Of a stretch of DNA of 64,000 nt, positions 32,452-40,100 are shown one piece after another. A model generated the notes under the pieces. It did not search any database. It was not told the origin of the DNA and saw nothing but the letters and a program-made list of their open reading frames with translations. A program made the translations under genes and the position numbers. This DNA is from Streptomyces pilosus (GTDB lineage Bacteria > Actinomycetota > Actinomycetes > Streptomycetales > Streptomycetaceae), in the NCBI RefSeq assembly GCF_014649835.1, contig NZ_BMTU01000001.1, positions 372,001 through 436,000 of the forward strand. Reading direction: 5' to 3'. Numbering within the stretch: position 1 is the stretch's first letter; each line of letters begins with the position of its first letter.

Positions 32452-33726
32452 TCACACCGCCGTCGGGCGGAGGCGTGCCGTGTCGCCGGAGCGGGGGGAC
32501 ACGGGGGTGGTGAGGGCGCTGCCGGCCTGCCACTTCTCCCAGTCGAGGTTCCAGTCGCCGTAGCCGTTGCCGAAGGGTTCCATCGTGTCGCCGGCCGAGT
32601 TGACGACCTCCACGATGTCGCCCTCGCGCACGGCGCCGAAGAACCACTCGGCGTTGGCGGTGTTCATGCCCACGCAGCCGTGGCTGACGTTGGCGGAGCC
32701 CTGGGAGCCGACGGACCAGGGGGCGGCGTGCACGTACTCGCCGCTCCATGTCACCCGGGTGGCCCAGTGGACGTCCATGTCGTAGGACTCCGAGGAGCCC
32801 TCGGCGATGCCCACGGTGCTGCTGCGCATCCGTACGAGGGGTTCCTTGGCGAGGACCACCTTGACGCCGTTGCGGGTCTCGAAGCCGGGCTTGCCGGTGG
32901 TGACGGGGATCTGCTTGATCTCCTCGCCGTTCTTGAAGACCGTCAGGGTGTGCGCGGCGGCGTCGGTGAGGGCCGTCACCCGGTCACCGGTGCGGATGGT
33001 GAGGGGGGCGGAGGCGCCGCCCCTGAGCCGGTCGCCGACCTTGATGCCCTCCAGGGTGCTGCGGACCCGGACGGTGGCGTGGGCGGGCCAGTAGTCCTTC
33101 GGGCGGTAGTGCAGCTTCTTGTCGTCGACCCAGTGCCAGGAGCCGGTCACGGCGGGCGTGGAGTCGACCTTCAGGGCGCGTTCTACGACGGCCCGGTCGG
33201 CCCGTGCCCTGACCGGTTCGTTCAGCTCGGCGGTGAGGGGCTGGCCGACGCCGTAGGTGCCCGCCCGGGGTCCGAGGGCGACGTCCAGGCGCTTGGCGGC
33301 GGCGGGCCTGCCGGTGGTGAAGGTGAGGACCTTCCGGCCGGGCGCCCCGTCCTCGTCCTCGGTGCTCACCCGGACCGTGTACCGGGCGTCGGCGGCCAGC
33401 GGGGAGGTGCTGTGCCACCGGCTGCCGTCGGCGGCCAGTTCGCCCGTCACGTGGCGTCCTGAGGCGTCCACGGCGGTGACGTCCGTGATGCGTCCGTCGG
33501 AGTCCTCGGCGACCACTTCCAGGGGCTTGTCGGGGTCGGCGGGTTTGCCCTCCTCGATGCCGATGAAGGAGATCTGGTCCGCCGCGTCGTAGGGCTCGGC
33601 GGACAGCGGGCTGCCGTCGGAGGAGCAGCCTGCGACGCCCGCGCCGAGGGCGATCACCAGCAGCGCGCAGCCGGCGACGCGGCTCCGGCCGGCGCCCGCG
33701 CCACGGGGGGACTCTGTCTGTCTCAT
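32452..33726 (-). CDS. L,D-transpeptidase lipoprotein (YkuD, Ig-like domains)
   Basis: A 424-residue exported lipoprotein that makes 3-3 cross-links in peptidoglycan. The lipobox is VAGC after a hydrophobic core. Two Ig-like domains follow (approx. residues 35-130 and 130-260), as in mycobacterial LdtMt2, then the YkuD domain with HWATRVTWSGEYVHAAPW and the catalytic block SHGCVGMN (Cys351, His349). The ATG at 33726 is followed by a Gly/Arg-rich leader. The gene stands alone downstream of ctaF, separated by a terminator. Together with the NlpC/P60 enzymes it makes this a wall-remodelling neighbourhood. Confidence 0.92.
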   Translation of the reverse strand: MRQTESPRGAGAGRSRVAGCALLVIALGAGVAGCSSDGSPLSAEPYDAADQISFIGIEEGKPADPDKPLEVVAEDSDGRITDVTAVDASGRHVTGELAADGSRWHSTSPLAADARYTVRVSTEDEDGAPGRKVLTFTTGRPAAAKRLDVALGPRAGTYGVGQPLTAELNEPVRARADRAVVERALKVDSTPAVTGSWHWVDDKKLHYRPKDYWPAHATVRVRSTLEGIKVGDRLRGGASAPLTIRTGDRVTALTDAAAHTLTVFKNGEEIKQIPVTTGKPGFETRNGVKVVLAKEPLVRMRSSTVGIAEGSSESYDMDVHWATRVTWSGEYVHAAPWSVGSQGSANVSHGCVGMNTANAEWFFGAVREGDIVEVVNSAGDTMEPFGNGYGDWNLDWEKWQAGSALTTPVSPRSGDTARLRPTAV

Positions 33727-33800
33727 GACCTCACGCTAGGAAGCCGGGCCCGCGTCGGCTCACTGGACGGCCCGAACGGGTGAGGCCGGGGGGAAAAGCG

Positions 33801-33836
33801 GGGGCCCGGACGCTCCTGACGGAGTGTCCGGGCCCC
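33801..33836 (-). terminator. terminator after ctaCDF
   Basis: Sixteen-base arms GGGGCCCGGACGCTCC / GGAGTGTCCGGGCCCC (one G-U pair) around TGAC, 18 bases past the ctaF stop. Confidence 0.85.
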
Positions 33837-33854
33837 GAAGTGCCGTGGCGCGTG

Positions 33855-34253
33855 TTACTGGGTGCGGTTCTCACCGCGGTAGTACTCGAAGACCCAGCCC
33901 CAGATGCCGAGCAGCAGCACCGGCGCCGAGAAGTACATCAGCCACCAGCCGACGGCGACACCCAGGAAGGCGAGGGCGCCACCCGCGGCGAGCGCCAGCG
34001 GCTGCCAGCTGTGCGGGCTGAAGAACCCGACCTCGCCGGAGTCGTCCGCGACGTCCGCCTCCTTGTTGTCCTGGGCGCCCACGTCGACCCGCCGGGCGGT
34101 GAAACCCAGGTAGAAGCCGATCATGATGCTCAGGCCGAACGCCAGGAAGAGGGCCGTGGTGCCGACCGGCTCCTTCGACCAGACGCCGTAGACACCGGCG
34201 ACGATCAGGAAGAAGAGGCTCAGCCACATGAACAGGTTGCCCTGGATTCTCAC
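33855..34253 (-). CDS. ctaF: cytochrome c oxidase subunit IV (actinobacterial CtaF)
   Basis: A 132-residue membrane subunit with four helices: [38 protein letters not shown], then after an acidic loop ([14 protein letters not shown]) [19 protein letters not shown] and [15 protein letters not shown]. It is the small actinobacteria-specific subunit of the aa3 oxidase. Its GTG start overlaps the ctaD stop (GTGA), so it is translationally coupled as the third gene of ctaCDF. Confidence 0.93.
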   Translation of the reverse strand: MRIQGNLFMWLSLFFLIVAGVYGVWSKEPVGTTALFLAFGLSIMIGFYLGFTARRVDVGAQDNKEADVADDSGEVGFFSPHSWQPLALAAGGALAFLGVAVGWWLMYFSAPVLLLGIWGWVFEYYRGENRTQ

Positions 34254-35986
34254 TTGCCGGCCTCCTTGCCACCAGCGAGCGCCTTCTCCCCGTGACCGGC
34301 GTTCTCGAGCTCGTCGAGCGCGGCGATCTCCGGGTGGTGCAGGTCGAACGCCGGGGATTCGCTGCGGATCCGCGGAAGGGTGATGAAGTTGTGGCGCGGC
34401 GGCGGGCAGGAGGTCGCCCACTCCAGGGAGCGGCCGTAACCCCACGGGTCGTCGACGCCGACCGGCTTGCCGTACTTCGCCGTCTTCCAGATGTTGTAGA
34501 AGAACGGCAGGATCGACAGGCCGAGCAGGAACGAGGCGATCGTGGAGACCGTGTTCAGCGCGGTGAAGCCGTCGGCCGCCAGGTAGTCCGAGTACCGGCG
34601 CGGCATGCCCTCGACACCCAGCCAGTGCTGGACGAGGAAGGTGCCGTGGAAGCCGATGAACAGCGTCCAGAAGGTGATCTTGCCCAGACGCTCGTCGAGC
34701 ATCTTGCCGGTGAACTTCGGCCACCAGAAGTGGAAGCCGGCGAACATCGCGAACACCACGGTGCCGAAGACCACGTAGTGGAAGTGCGCCACCACGAAGT
34801 AGCTGTCGGAGACGTGGAAGTCCAGCGGCGGCGACGCCAGGATCACGCCGGTCAGACCACCGAAGAGGAAGGTGATCAGGAAGCCGACCGACCACAGCAT
34901 CGGCGTCTCGAAGGACAGGCTGCCCTTCCACATGGTGCCGATCCAGTTGAAGAACTTCACGCCCGTCGGCACCGCGATCAGGAAGGTCATGAAGGAGAAG
35001 AACGGCAGCAGCACGCCACCCGTGACGTACATGTGGTGCGCCCACACTGTCACCGACAGGCCGGCGATGGCGATCGTCGCGGCGATCAGGCCCATGTAAC
35101 CGAAGATCGGCTTGCGGGAGAAGACCGGGATGATCTCGGAGACGATGCCGAAGAACGGCAGCGCGATGATGTACACCTCGGGGTGGCCGAAGAACCAGAA
35201 GAGGTGCTGCCACAGCAGCGCTCCGCCGTTGGCCGAGTCGAAGATGTGCGCCCCGAACTTGCGGTCCACCTCGAGGGCGAACAGCGCGGCGGCCAGCACC
35301 GGGAAGGCCAGCAGGACCAGCACACCGGTCAGCAGGACGTTCCAGGTGAAGATCGGCATGCGGAACATCGTCATGCCGGGAGCGCGCATGCAGATGATCG
35401 TGGTGATGAAGTTGACCGAACCGAGGATCGTGCCGAAGCCGGAGAAGGCCAGGCCCATGATCCACATGTCGGCGCCGATGCCCGGCGAGCGGACCGCGTC
35501 GGACAGCGGCGAGTAGGCGAACCAGCCGAAGTTGGCCGCGCCGTCCGGGGTGAGGAAGCCACCCAGCGCGATCAGCGAGCCGAACAGGAACAGCCAGTAG
35601 GCGAACATGTTCAGCCGCGGGAACGCCACGTCGGGCGCGCCGATCTGCAGCGGCATGATCCAGTTCGCGAAACCGGCGAAGAGCGGCGTCGCGAACATCA
35701 GCAGCATCACGGTGCCGTGCATCGTGAACGCCTGGTTGAACTGCTCGTTGGAGACGATCTGCAGGCCCGGGCGGGCCAGCTCGGCACGCATGACGAGCGC
35801 CATCACGCCACCGATGACGAAGAAGGCGAACGACGTCACCAGGTAGAGCGTGCCGATCGTCTTGTGGTCAGTGGTCGTCAGCCACTTGATCACGACGCTG
35901 CCACGGTTCTGGCGCCGCACCGGCAGCTCGTCCTCGTAGTGGGACCCGGCTGCCTCGGCACCCTGGGGTTGGTTGAGGATGCTCAC
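34250..35986 (-). CDS. ctaD: cytochrome c oxidase subunit I
   Basis: Catalytic subunit of the aa3 oxidase with haem a, the haem a3-CuB centre and the proton channels. The 578-residue product has 12 helices. Haem/Cu His residues are seen in [26 protein letters not shown] (His-Tyr cross-link), WAHHMYVTG (CuB His pair) and [11 protein letters not shown] (haem His pair). It starts [20 protein letters not shown]. It overlaps ctaC and ctaF by four bases. A second ctaD with long identical DNA stretches is at 58170. Confidence 0.97.
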   Translation of the reverse strand: MSILNQPQGAEAAGSHYEDELPVRRQNRGSVVIKWLTTTDHKTIGTLYLVTSFAFFVIGGVMALVMRAELARPGLQIVSNEQFNQAFTMHGTVMLLMFATPLFAGFANWIMPLQIGAPDVAFPRLNMFAYWLFLFGSLIALGGFLTPDGAANFGWFAYSPLSDAVRSPGIGADMWIMGLAFSGFGTILGSVNFITTIICMRAPGMTMFRMPIFTWNVLLTGVLVLLAFPVLAAALFALEVDRKFGAHIFDSANGGALLWQHLFWFFGHPEVYIIALPFFGIVSEIIPVFSRKPIFGYMGLIAATIAIAGLSVTVWAHHMYVTGGVLLPFFSFMTFLIAVPTGVKFFNWIGTMWKGSLSFETPMLWSVGFLITFLFGGLTGVILASPPLDFHVSDSYFVVAHFHYVVFGTVVFAMFAGFHFWWPKFTGKMLDERLGKITFWTLFIGFHGTFLVQHWLGVEGMPRRYSDYLAADGFTALNTVSTIASFLLGLSILPFFYNIWKTAKYGKPVGVDDPWGYGRSLEWATSCPPPRHNFITLPRIRSESPAFDLHHPEIAALDELENAGHGEKALAGGKEAGK

Positions 35987-36942
35987 AGGATGTTCGACTC
36001 CCGGTTCTTCTCAGGGCCCGTCTGTCCGATGCCGGCGGGCACGTAACCGGTCTGCCCCTTCTTCACGAGGTCCTTCAGGTGCTGCTCGTACCGCTCCTGG
36101 GAGACGACCTTCACGTTGAAGAGCATCCGGGAGTGGTCGACGCCGCAGAGCTCGGCGCACTTGCCCAGGAAGGTGCCCTCACGGCTGGGGGTCACCTCGA
36201 AGGCGTTGGTGTGCCCCGGGATGACGTCCTGCTTCATCAGGAAGGGCACCACCCAGAAGGAGTGGATGACATCACGCGAGGTCAGCACGAAGCGGACCCG
36301 CTTACCCTCGGGCAGCCACAGGGTGGGGCCCGGGTTGTTGGTCTGCGGGTTGCGGGTGCCGGGGACACCGCAGTCGTAGACACCGCCGGCGTCGGCCGGG
36401 AACGCGTCCTTGTAGCGGTCCGGAATCGCGTCCAGTTCCTTGGACTTCTTGGCGTCGCCCGTCGAACCGTCGACGTTCTCGACGTAGTTGAAGCACCAGC
36501 TCCACTGGAAGCCGACCACGTTGACCGTGACGTCGGGATTCTTCTCGAGCTTCAGCAGCTCGGACTCATCGCGCGCGGTGAAGAAGAAGAACACCGAGAC
36601 GATGATGAGGGGGACGACCGTGTACAGCGCCTCGATGGGCATGTTGTACCGGGTCTGCGGAGGGACCTCCACCTTGGTGCGGCTGCGCCGGTGGAAGAAC
36701 ACACTCCACAGGATCAGGCCCCACACCAGCGCGCCGATGGCGAGCGCGGCAGCCCAGGATCCCTGCCACAGGGAGAGGATCCGCGGAGCCTCTTCCGATG
36801 TTGGGGTGGGCATACCGAGGCGGGGGAAGTCCTCCCATGTGCAACCGGTGGCGGTCGCCAGGACCAGGCCCGCGGTCAGTGCCTGCAGCAGCTTCCGCCG
36901 CATGGGGCGCCGCGGCGAGCGGTCGGAGCCGTTGGGACTCAC
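35983..36942 (-). CDS. ctaC: cytochrome c oxidase subunit II
   Basis: CuA-bearing subunit II, 319 residues, a lipoprotein with lipobox ATGC after [20 protein letters not shown]. Two helices follow ([17 protein letters not shown] and [18 protein letters not shown]). The extracytoplasmic cupredoxin domain has the CuA ligands: His in [13 protein letters not shown] and [14 protein letters not shown] (two Cys, His, Met). A ~30-residue insertion around [20 protein letters not shown] matches the actinobacterial form. It heads ctaCDF. An inverted repeat lies 86-114 bases upstream. Confidence 0.96.
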   Translation of the reverse strand: MSPNGSDRSPRRPMRRKLLQALTAGLVLATATGCTWEDFPRLGMPTPTSEEAPRILSLWQGSWAAALAIGALVWGLILWSVFFHRRSRTKVEVPPQTRYNMPIEALYTVVPLIIVSVFFFFTARDESELLKLEKNPDVTVNVVGFQWSWCFNYVENVDGSTGDAKKSKELDAIPDRYKDAFPADAGGVYDCGVPGTRNPQTNNPGPTLWLPEGKRVRFVLTSRDVIHSFWVVPFLMKQDVIPGHTNAFEVTPSREGTFLGKCAELCGVDHSRMLFNVKVVSQERYEQHLKDLVKKGQTGYVPAGIGQTGPEKNRESNIL

Positions 36943-37027
36943 GTAGCGCCTTCCCGAGAGTCTCGCCCGCGCTGTACGGCTGCGGCCTGGCCTTCTCGCT
37001 GGTCGGTCGCCGCCCTGCGTCGGGCAG

Positions 37028-37056
37028 GGGTTTGGATGTTTATGCGGACCAAACCC
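37028..37056. promoter_or_regulatory. inverted repeat upstream of ctaC
   Basis: Perfect eight-base arms GGGTTTGG / CCAAACCC around an AT-rich 13-base spacer (ATGTTTATGCGGA). It is the most AT-rich stretch of the 262-base gap between ctaC and the desulfurase gene, about 90 bases before the ctaC ATG, and so is a candidate operator for the ctaCDF operon. Confidence 0.5.
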
Positions 37057-37140
37057 TAGCCGACGCCCTCCGGGGGGTCGCGGGGAGGGGGGCCTAGTCG
37101 GTCCGCGGGTCGCTGGATTGGCGGCTGCGGGTGCGCGGGC

Positions 37141-37170
37141 GCCTGCCGCGCGGTTCCCCGCGCCCCCGGG
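37141..37170 (+). repeat. dispersed intergenic hairpin repeat, copy 3
   Basis: GCCTGCCGCGCGG-TTCC-CCGCGCCCCCGGGG, written in parts; the hairpin core GCGCGG/CCGCGC is identical to copy 2. It lies just upstream of the desulfurase fusion gene. Confidence 0.5.
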
Positions 37171-37204
37171 GACGGCTGCCGCGCCGGAGTTCTACCGTTG
37201 CCGT

Positions 37205-38593
37205 ATGGCCTACTTCGACGCCGCTTCCGCCGCTCCTCTCCATCCTGTTGCCCGGCAGGCCCTGATGGCCTCCCTCGACGAGGGGTGGGCCGACCCGGCG
37301 CGGCTCTACCGGGAGGGGCGGCGGGCCCGGATGCTGCTGGACGCGGCGCGCGAGGCCGCCGCGGAGGCGGTGGGGTGCAGGGCGGACGAGTTGGTGTTCA
37401 CCCCGTCGGGGACCTCGGCGGTGCACTCCGGTGTCGCGGGCGCGCTGGCGGGGCGACGGCGCGCCGGGCATCACCTGATCGTGTCGGCGGTCGAACACTC
37501 TTCTGTCCTCCACGCGGCGGAGGTTCACCGCGCCGGCGGGGGGCCGGTCACCGAGGTGGCGGTGGAACGCACGGGTGCCGTGAGCCCGTCGGCGTACGCC
37601 GGGGCGCTGCGGCCGGACACCGCGCTGGCCTGCCTCCAGTCGGCCAACCACGAGGTGGGGACCGTGCAGCCGGTGGCCGAGGTGGCCGGGGCGTGCCGGG
37701 CGGCGGGGGTGCCGCTGCTGGTGGACGCGGCCCAGTCGCTGGGCTGGGGGCCGGTGGAGGGCGACTGGTCGCTGCTCGCGGCGAGCGCGCACAAGTGGGG
37801 CGGTCCGGCGGGCGTGGGGCTGCTCGTCGTGCGCAAGGGGGTGCGGTTCGCTCCCCAGGGTCCGCGGGACGAGCGGGAGTCGGGGCGGGCGCCCGGGTTC
37901 GAGAACCTGCCGGCGATCGTGGCCGCGGCGGCGTCCCTGCGGGCGGTGCGGGCGGAGGCCGCCGGGGAGGAGGCGCGGCTGCGGGAACTGACGGAGCGCA
38001 TCCGGGCGCGGGTGCCGGGTCTTGTGCCGGACGTGGAGGTGGTCGGCGACCCGGAACGGCGGCTGCCGGGGATCGTCACCTTCTCCTGTCTCTATGTCGA
38101 CGGGGAGACGGTGCTGCACGAGCTGGACCGGGCCGGTTTCTCCGTGTCGTCCGGGTCCTCGTGCACGAGCAGCACGCTGACGCCGAGCCATGTGCTGAGG
38201 GCGATGGGGGTGCTCAGCGAGGGGAACATCCGTGTCTCGCTGCCGCCGGGGACGCCGGAGGAGGACGTCGAGCGCTTCCTGACGGTGCTGCCGGAGGTGG
38301 TGGCGGGGGTGCGGGAGAAGCTGGGCGCGCCGGTGTCCGCGGGGGACACCGCGGCAGGGCGGAGCGAGGACACCGTGGTCGTGGACGCGCTGGGCCGCCG
38401 CTGCCCGATCCCGGTGATCGAGCTGGCGAAGGTGATCGGGGACGTCCCGCTCGGCGGCACGGTCCGCGTCCTGGCCGACGACGAGGCCGCCCGTCTGGAC
38501 ATCCCGGCCTGGTGCGACATGCGGAACCAGCAGTACCTCGGCGAGGAACCGGCCCCCGGGGGAACCGCCTACTCGATCCGCCGCCTCACCTGA
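37205..38593 (+). CDS. cysteine desulfurase - TusA fusion
   Basis: A 462-residue sulfur-mobilising enzyme. Residues 1-375 are a NifS-type PLP domain: FTPSGTSAVHSG, ANHEVGTVQPV, VDAAQSLGW, PLP Lys197 in ASAHKWGGPAG, and catalytic Cys320 in SVSSGSSCTSSTLTPSHVL. Residues ~388-462 are a TusA/SirA sulfur-carrier domain with VVDALGRRCPIPVIELAK (acceptor Cys400) and the later LADDEAARLDIPAWCDM. The fusion would pass persulfide from Cys320 to Cys400 within one chain. ATG 37205 is the clear start before MAYFDAASAAPLHP. The sulfur acceptor is not known; tRNA thiolation, molybdenum cofactor or Fe-S work are options. Confidence 0.9.
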   Translation: MAYFDAASAAPLHPVARQALMASLDEGWADPARLYREGRRARMLLDAAREAAAEAVGCRADELVFTPSGTSAVHSGVAGALAGRRRAGHHLIVSAVEHSSVLHAAEVHRAGGGPVTEVAVERTGAVSPSAYAGALRPDTALACLQSANHEVGTVQPVAEVAGACRAAGVPLLVDAAQSLGWGPVEGDWSLLAASAHKWGGPAGVGLLVVRKGVRFAPQGPRDERESGRAPGFENLPAIVAAAASLRAVRAEAAGEEARLRELTERIRARVPGLVPDVEVVGDPERRLPGIVTFSCLYVDGETVLHELDRAGFSVSSGSSCTSSTLTPSHVLRAMGVLSEGNIRVSLPPGTPEEDVERFLTVLPEVVAGVREKLGAPVSAGDTAAGRSEDTVVVDALGRRCPIPVIELAKVIGDVPLGGTVRVLADDEAARLDIPAWCDMRNQQYLGEEPAPGGTAYSIRRLT

Positions 38594-38628
38594 CCCCCTC
38601 GGGGGCGCGGGGGAACGCACGGCCGGCC
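38594..38628 (-). repeat. dispersed intergenic hairpin repeat, reversed copy 4
   Basis: Read on the minus strand it is GGCCGGCCGTGCG then TTCCCCCGCGCCCCCGAG, the same family as 10151, 32411 and 37141. It lies between convergent genes. Confidence 0.5.
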
Positions 38629-38645
38629 CCACGCCCCCGGGTGAC

Positions 38646-39620
38646 TCAGCCCAGGTGTGCCCGGACCTCCTCCGCCGCCTCGTCCCCGTACGCCTTCGTG
38701 AACCGCTCCATGAAGTGCCCGCGCCGCAGCTGGTACTCCTGCGTGCCCACCGTCTCGATGACCAGCGTGGCGAGCATGCAGCCCACCTGCGCCGCGCGCT
38801 CCAGCGACACGCCCCACGCGAGCCCCGACAGGAAGCCCGCCCGGAACGCGTCACCGACCCCCGTCGGGTCGGCCTTGCGCTCCTCGTCCGGACACCCGAC
38901 CTCGATCGTCTCCTCGCCGGCCCGCTCGATGCGGACACCGCGCGCGCCGAGGGTGGTGACCCGGTGGCCGACCCGGTCGAGGATCTCGGCGTCGCTCCAG
39001 CCGGTCTTCGTCTCGATGAGCCCCTTCTCGTACTCGTTGGAGAAGAGGTAGGTCGCCCCCTCCAGCAGTATCCGGATCTCCTCGCCGTTCATCCGGGCGA
39101 TCTGCTGGGAGAAGTCGGCGGCGAACGGGATGCCCCGCGAGCGGCACTCCTCGGTGTGCCGGAGCATGCCCTCCGGGTCGTCGGCGCCGATGGAGACCAG
39201 GTCGAGGCCGCCCACGCGGTCGGCGACGGTCTTCAGCTCGATCAGCCGGGCCTCGCTCATCGCGCCCGTGTAGAAGGAGCCGATCTGGTTGTGGTCCGCG
39301 TCCGTGGTGCACACGAAGCGGGCGGTGTGCAGGGTGTCGGAGATACGGACGGAGTCGGTGTCGACGCCGTGCCGGTCCAGCCAGGCCCGGTACTCGTCGA
39401 AGTCGAACCCGGCCGCTCCGACCAGGATCGGCCGGGTGCCGAGCTGGCCCATTCCGAAGGCGATGTTCGCGGCGACGCCACCCCGGCGTACGTCGAGGTT
39501 GTCGACCAGGAAGGACAGCGAGACCGTGTGCAGCTGGTCCGCGACGAACTGGTCGGCGAAGCGGCCGGGAAAGGTCATGAGATGGTCGGTGGCGATGGAG
39601 CCGGTGACTGCGATGCGCAC
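38646..39620 (-). CDS. adoK: adenosine kinase (PfkB family, actinobacterial AdoK)
   Basis: Phosphorylates adenosine to AMP in purine salvage. The 324-residue PfkB protein begins RIAVTGSIATDHLMTFPGRF, with SLSFLVDNLDVRRGGVAANIAFG (substrate lid), CTTDADHNQIGSF, ADFSQQIARM, and the anion-hole/catalytic motif DPTGVGDAFRAGF (251-263, catalytic Asp257). Block for block it matches the unusual mycobacterial AdoK (Rv2202c), not generic ribokinases. The GTG at 39620 is the conserved start. Loss of adenosine kinase has been reported to alter differentiation in S. lividans, so the gene is of developmental interest. Confidence 0.9.
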   Translation of the reverse strand: MRIAVTGSIATDHLMTFPGRFADQFVADQLHTVSLSFLVDNLDVRRGGVAANIAFGMGQLGTRPILVGAAGFDFDEYRAWLDRHGVDTDSVRISDTLHTARFVCTTDADHNQIGSFYTGAMSEARLIELKTVADRVGGLDLVSIGADDPEGMLRHTEECRSRGIPFAADFSQQIARMNGEEIRILLEGATYLFSNEYEKGLIETKTGWSDAEILDRVGHRVTTLGARGVRIERAGEETIEVGCPDEERKADPTGVGDAFRAGFLSGLAWGVSLERAAQVGCMLATLVIETVGTQEYQLRRGHFMERFTKAYGDEAAEEVRAHLG

Positions 39621-39749
39621 GGCGTCGATTCTCCTGGGGGAGGCGGGTTGACACTTCACGCTACCGGGTGGGAGCGACCCGCAGAAGCGTCGGAAACTAC
39701 CCGATAGTAGGGCTTTCTTCGTGACCTTGGTCGTGCATACGGTGCGAAC

Positions 39750-39959
39750 ATGACGAACATCAAGGTCCACACGTCCACGCCCGTCGACCTCGAGGGCGAC
39801 CTGGCGTCGCTGCGCGGCGACTGCGCCCGGATGGCGCCCCACTGGGCGGTGCCGGACCGGGCCGTCGCGCGGCCGGTGTCCCCGTCCCTGATCCACGGTG
39901 TGAGCGTGCCGCCCGCGTCCGCCCGGCTGCTGGACGCGATGTCCGAGTACGGCGACTGA
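39750..39959 (+). CDS. small conserved hypothetical protein
   Basis: A possible 69-residue protein (MTNIKVHTSTPVDLEGDLASLRGDC... then VARPVSPSLIHGVSVPPASARLL) with no recognised family and no membrane segment. Codon use has the expected high GC at the third position. It starts at an ATG 130 bases upstream of and divergent to adoK, with no strong ribosome site. It could be a real small gene; confidence is limited by its length. Confidence 0.5.
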   Translation: MTNIKVHTSTPVDLEGDLASLRGDCARMAPHWAVPDRAVARPVSPSLIHGVSVPPASARLLDAMSEYGD

Positions 39960-40100
39960 GCCGACGCGGGAACCGCGCGCTCCCCCGCTGCGTCCCATCG
40001 CCGTCCCCCGTAAAGGGGATGCGGGATACGACCCCTCAGCGGTCCCGGCAGGACCGGGCAGGGTCCACTGGGACAGTTGCGCAGCCGAAGGAGCGATGCG

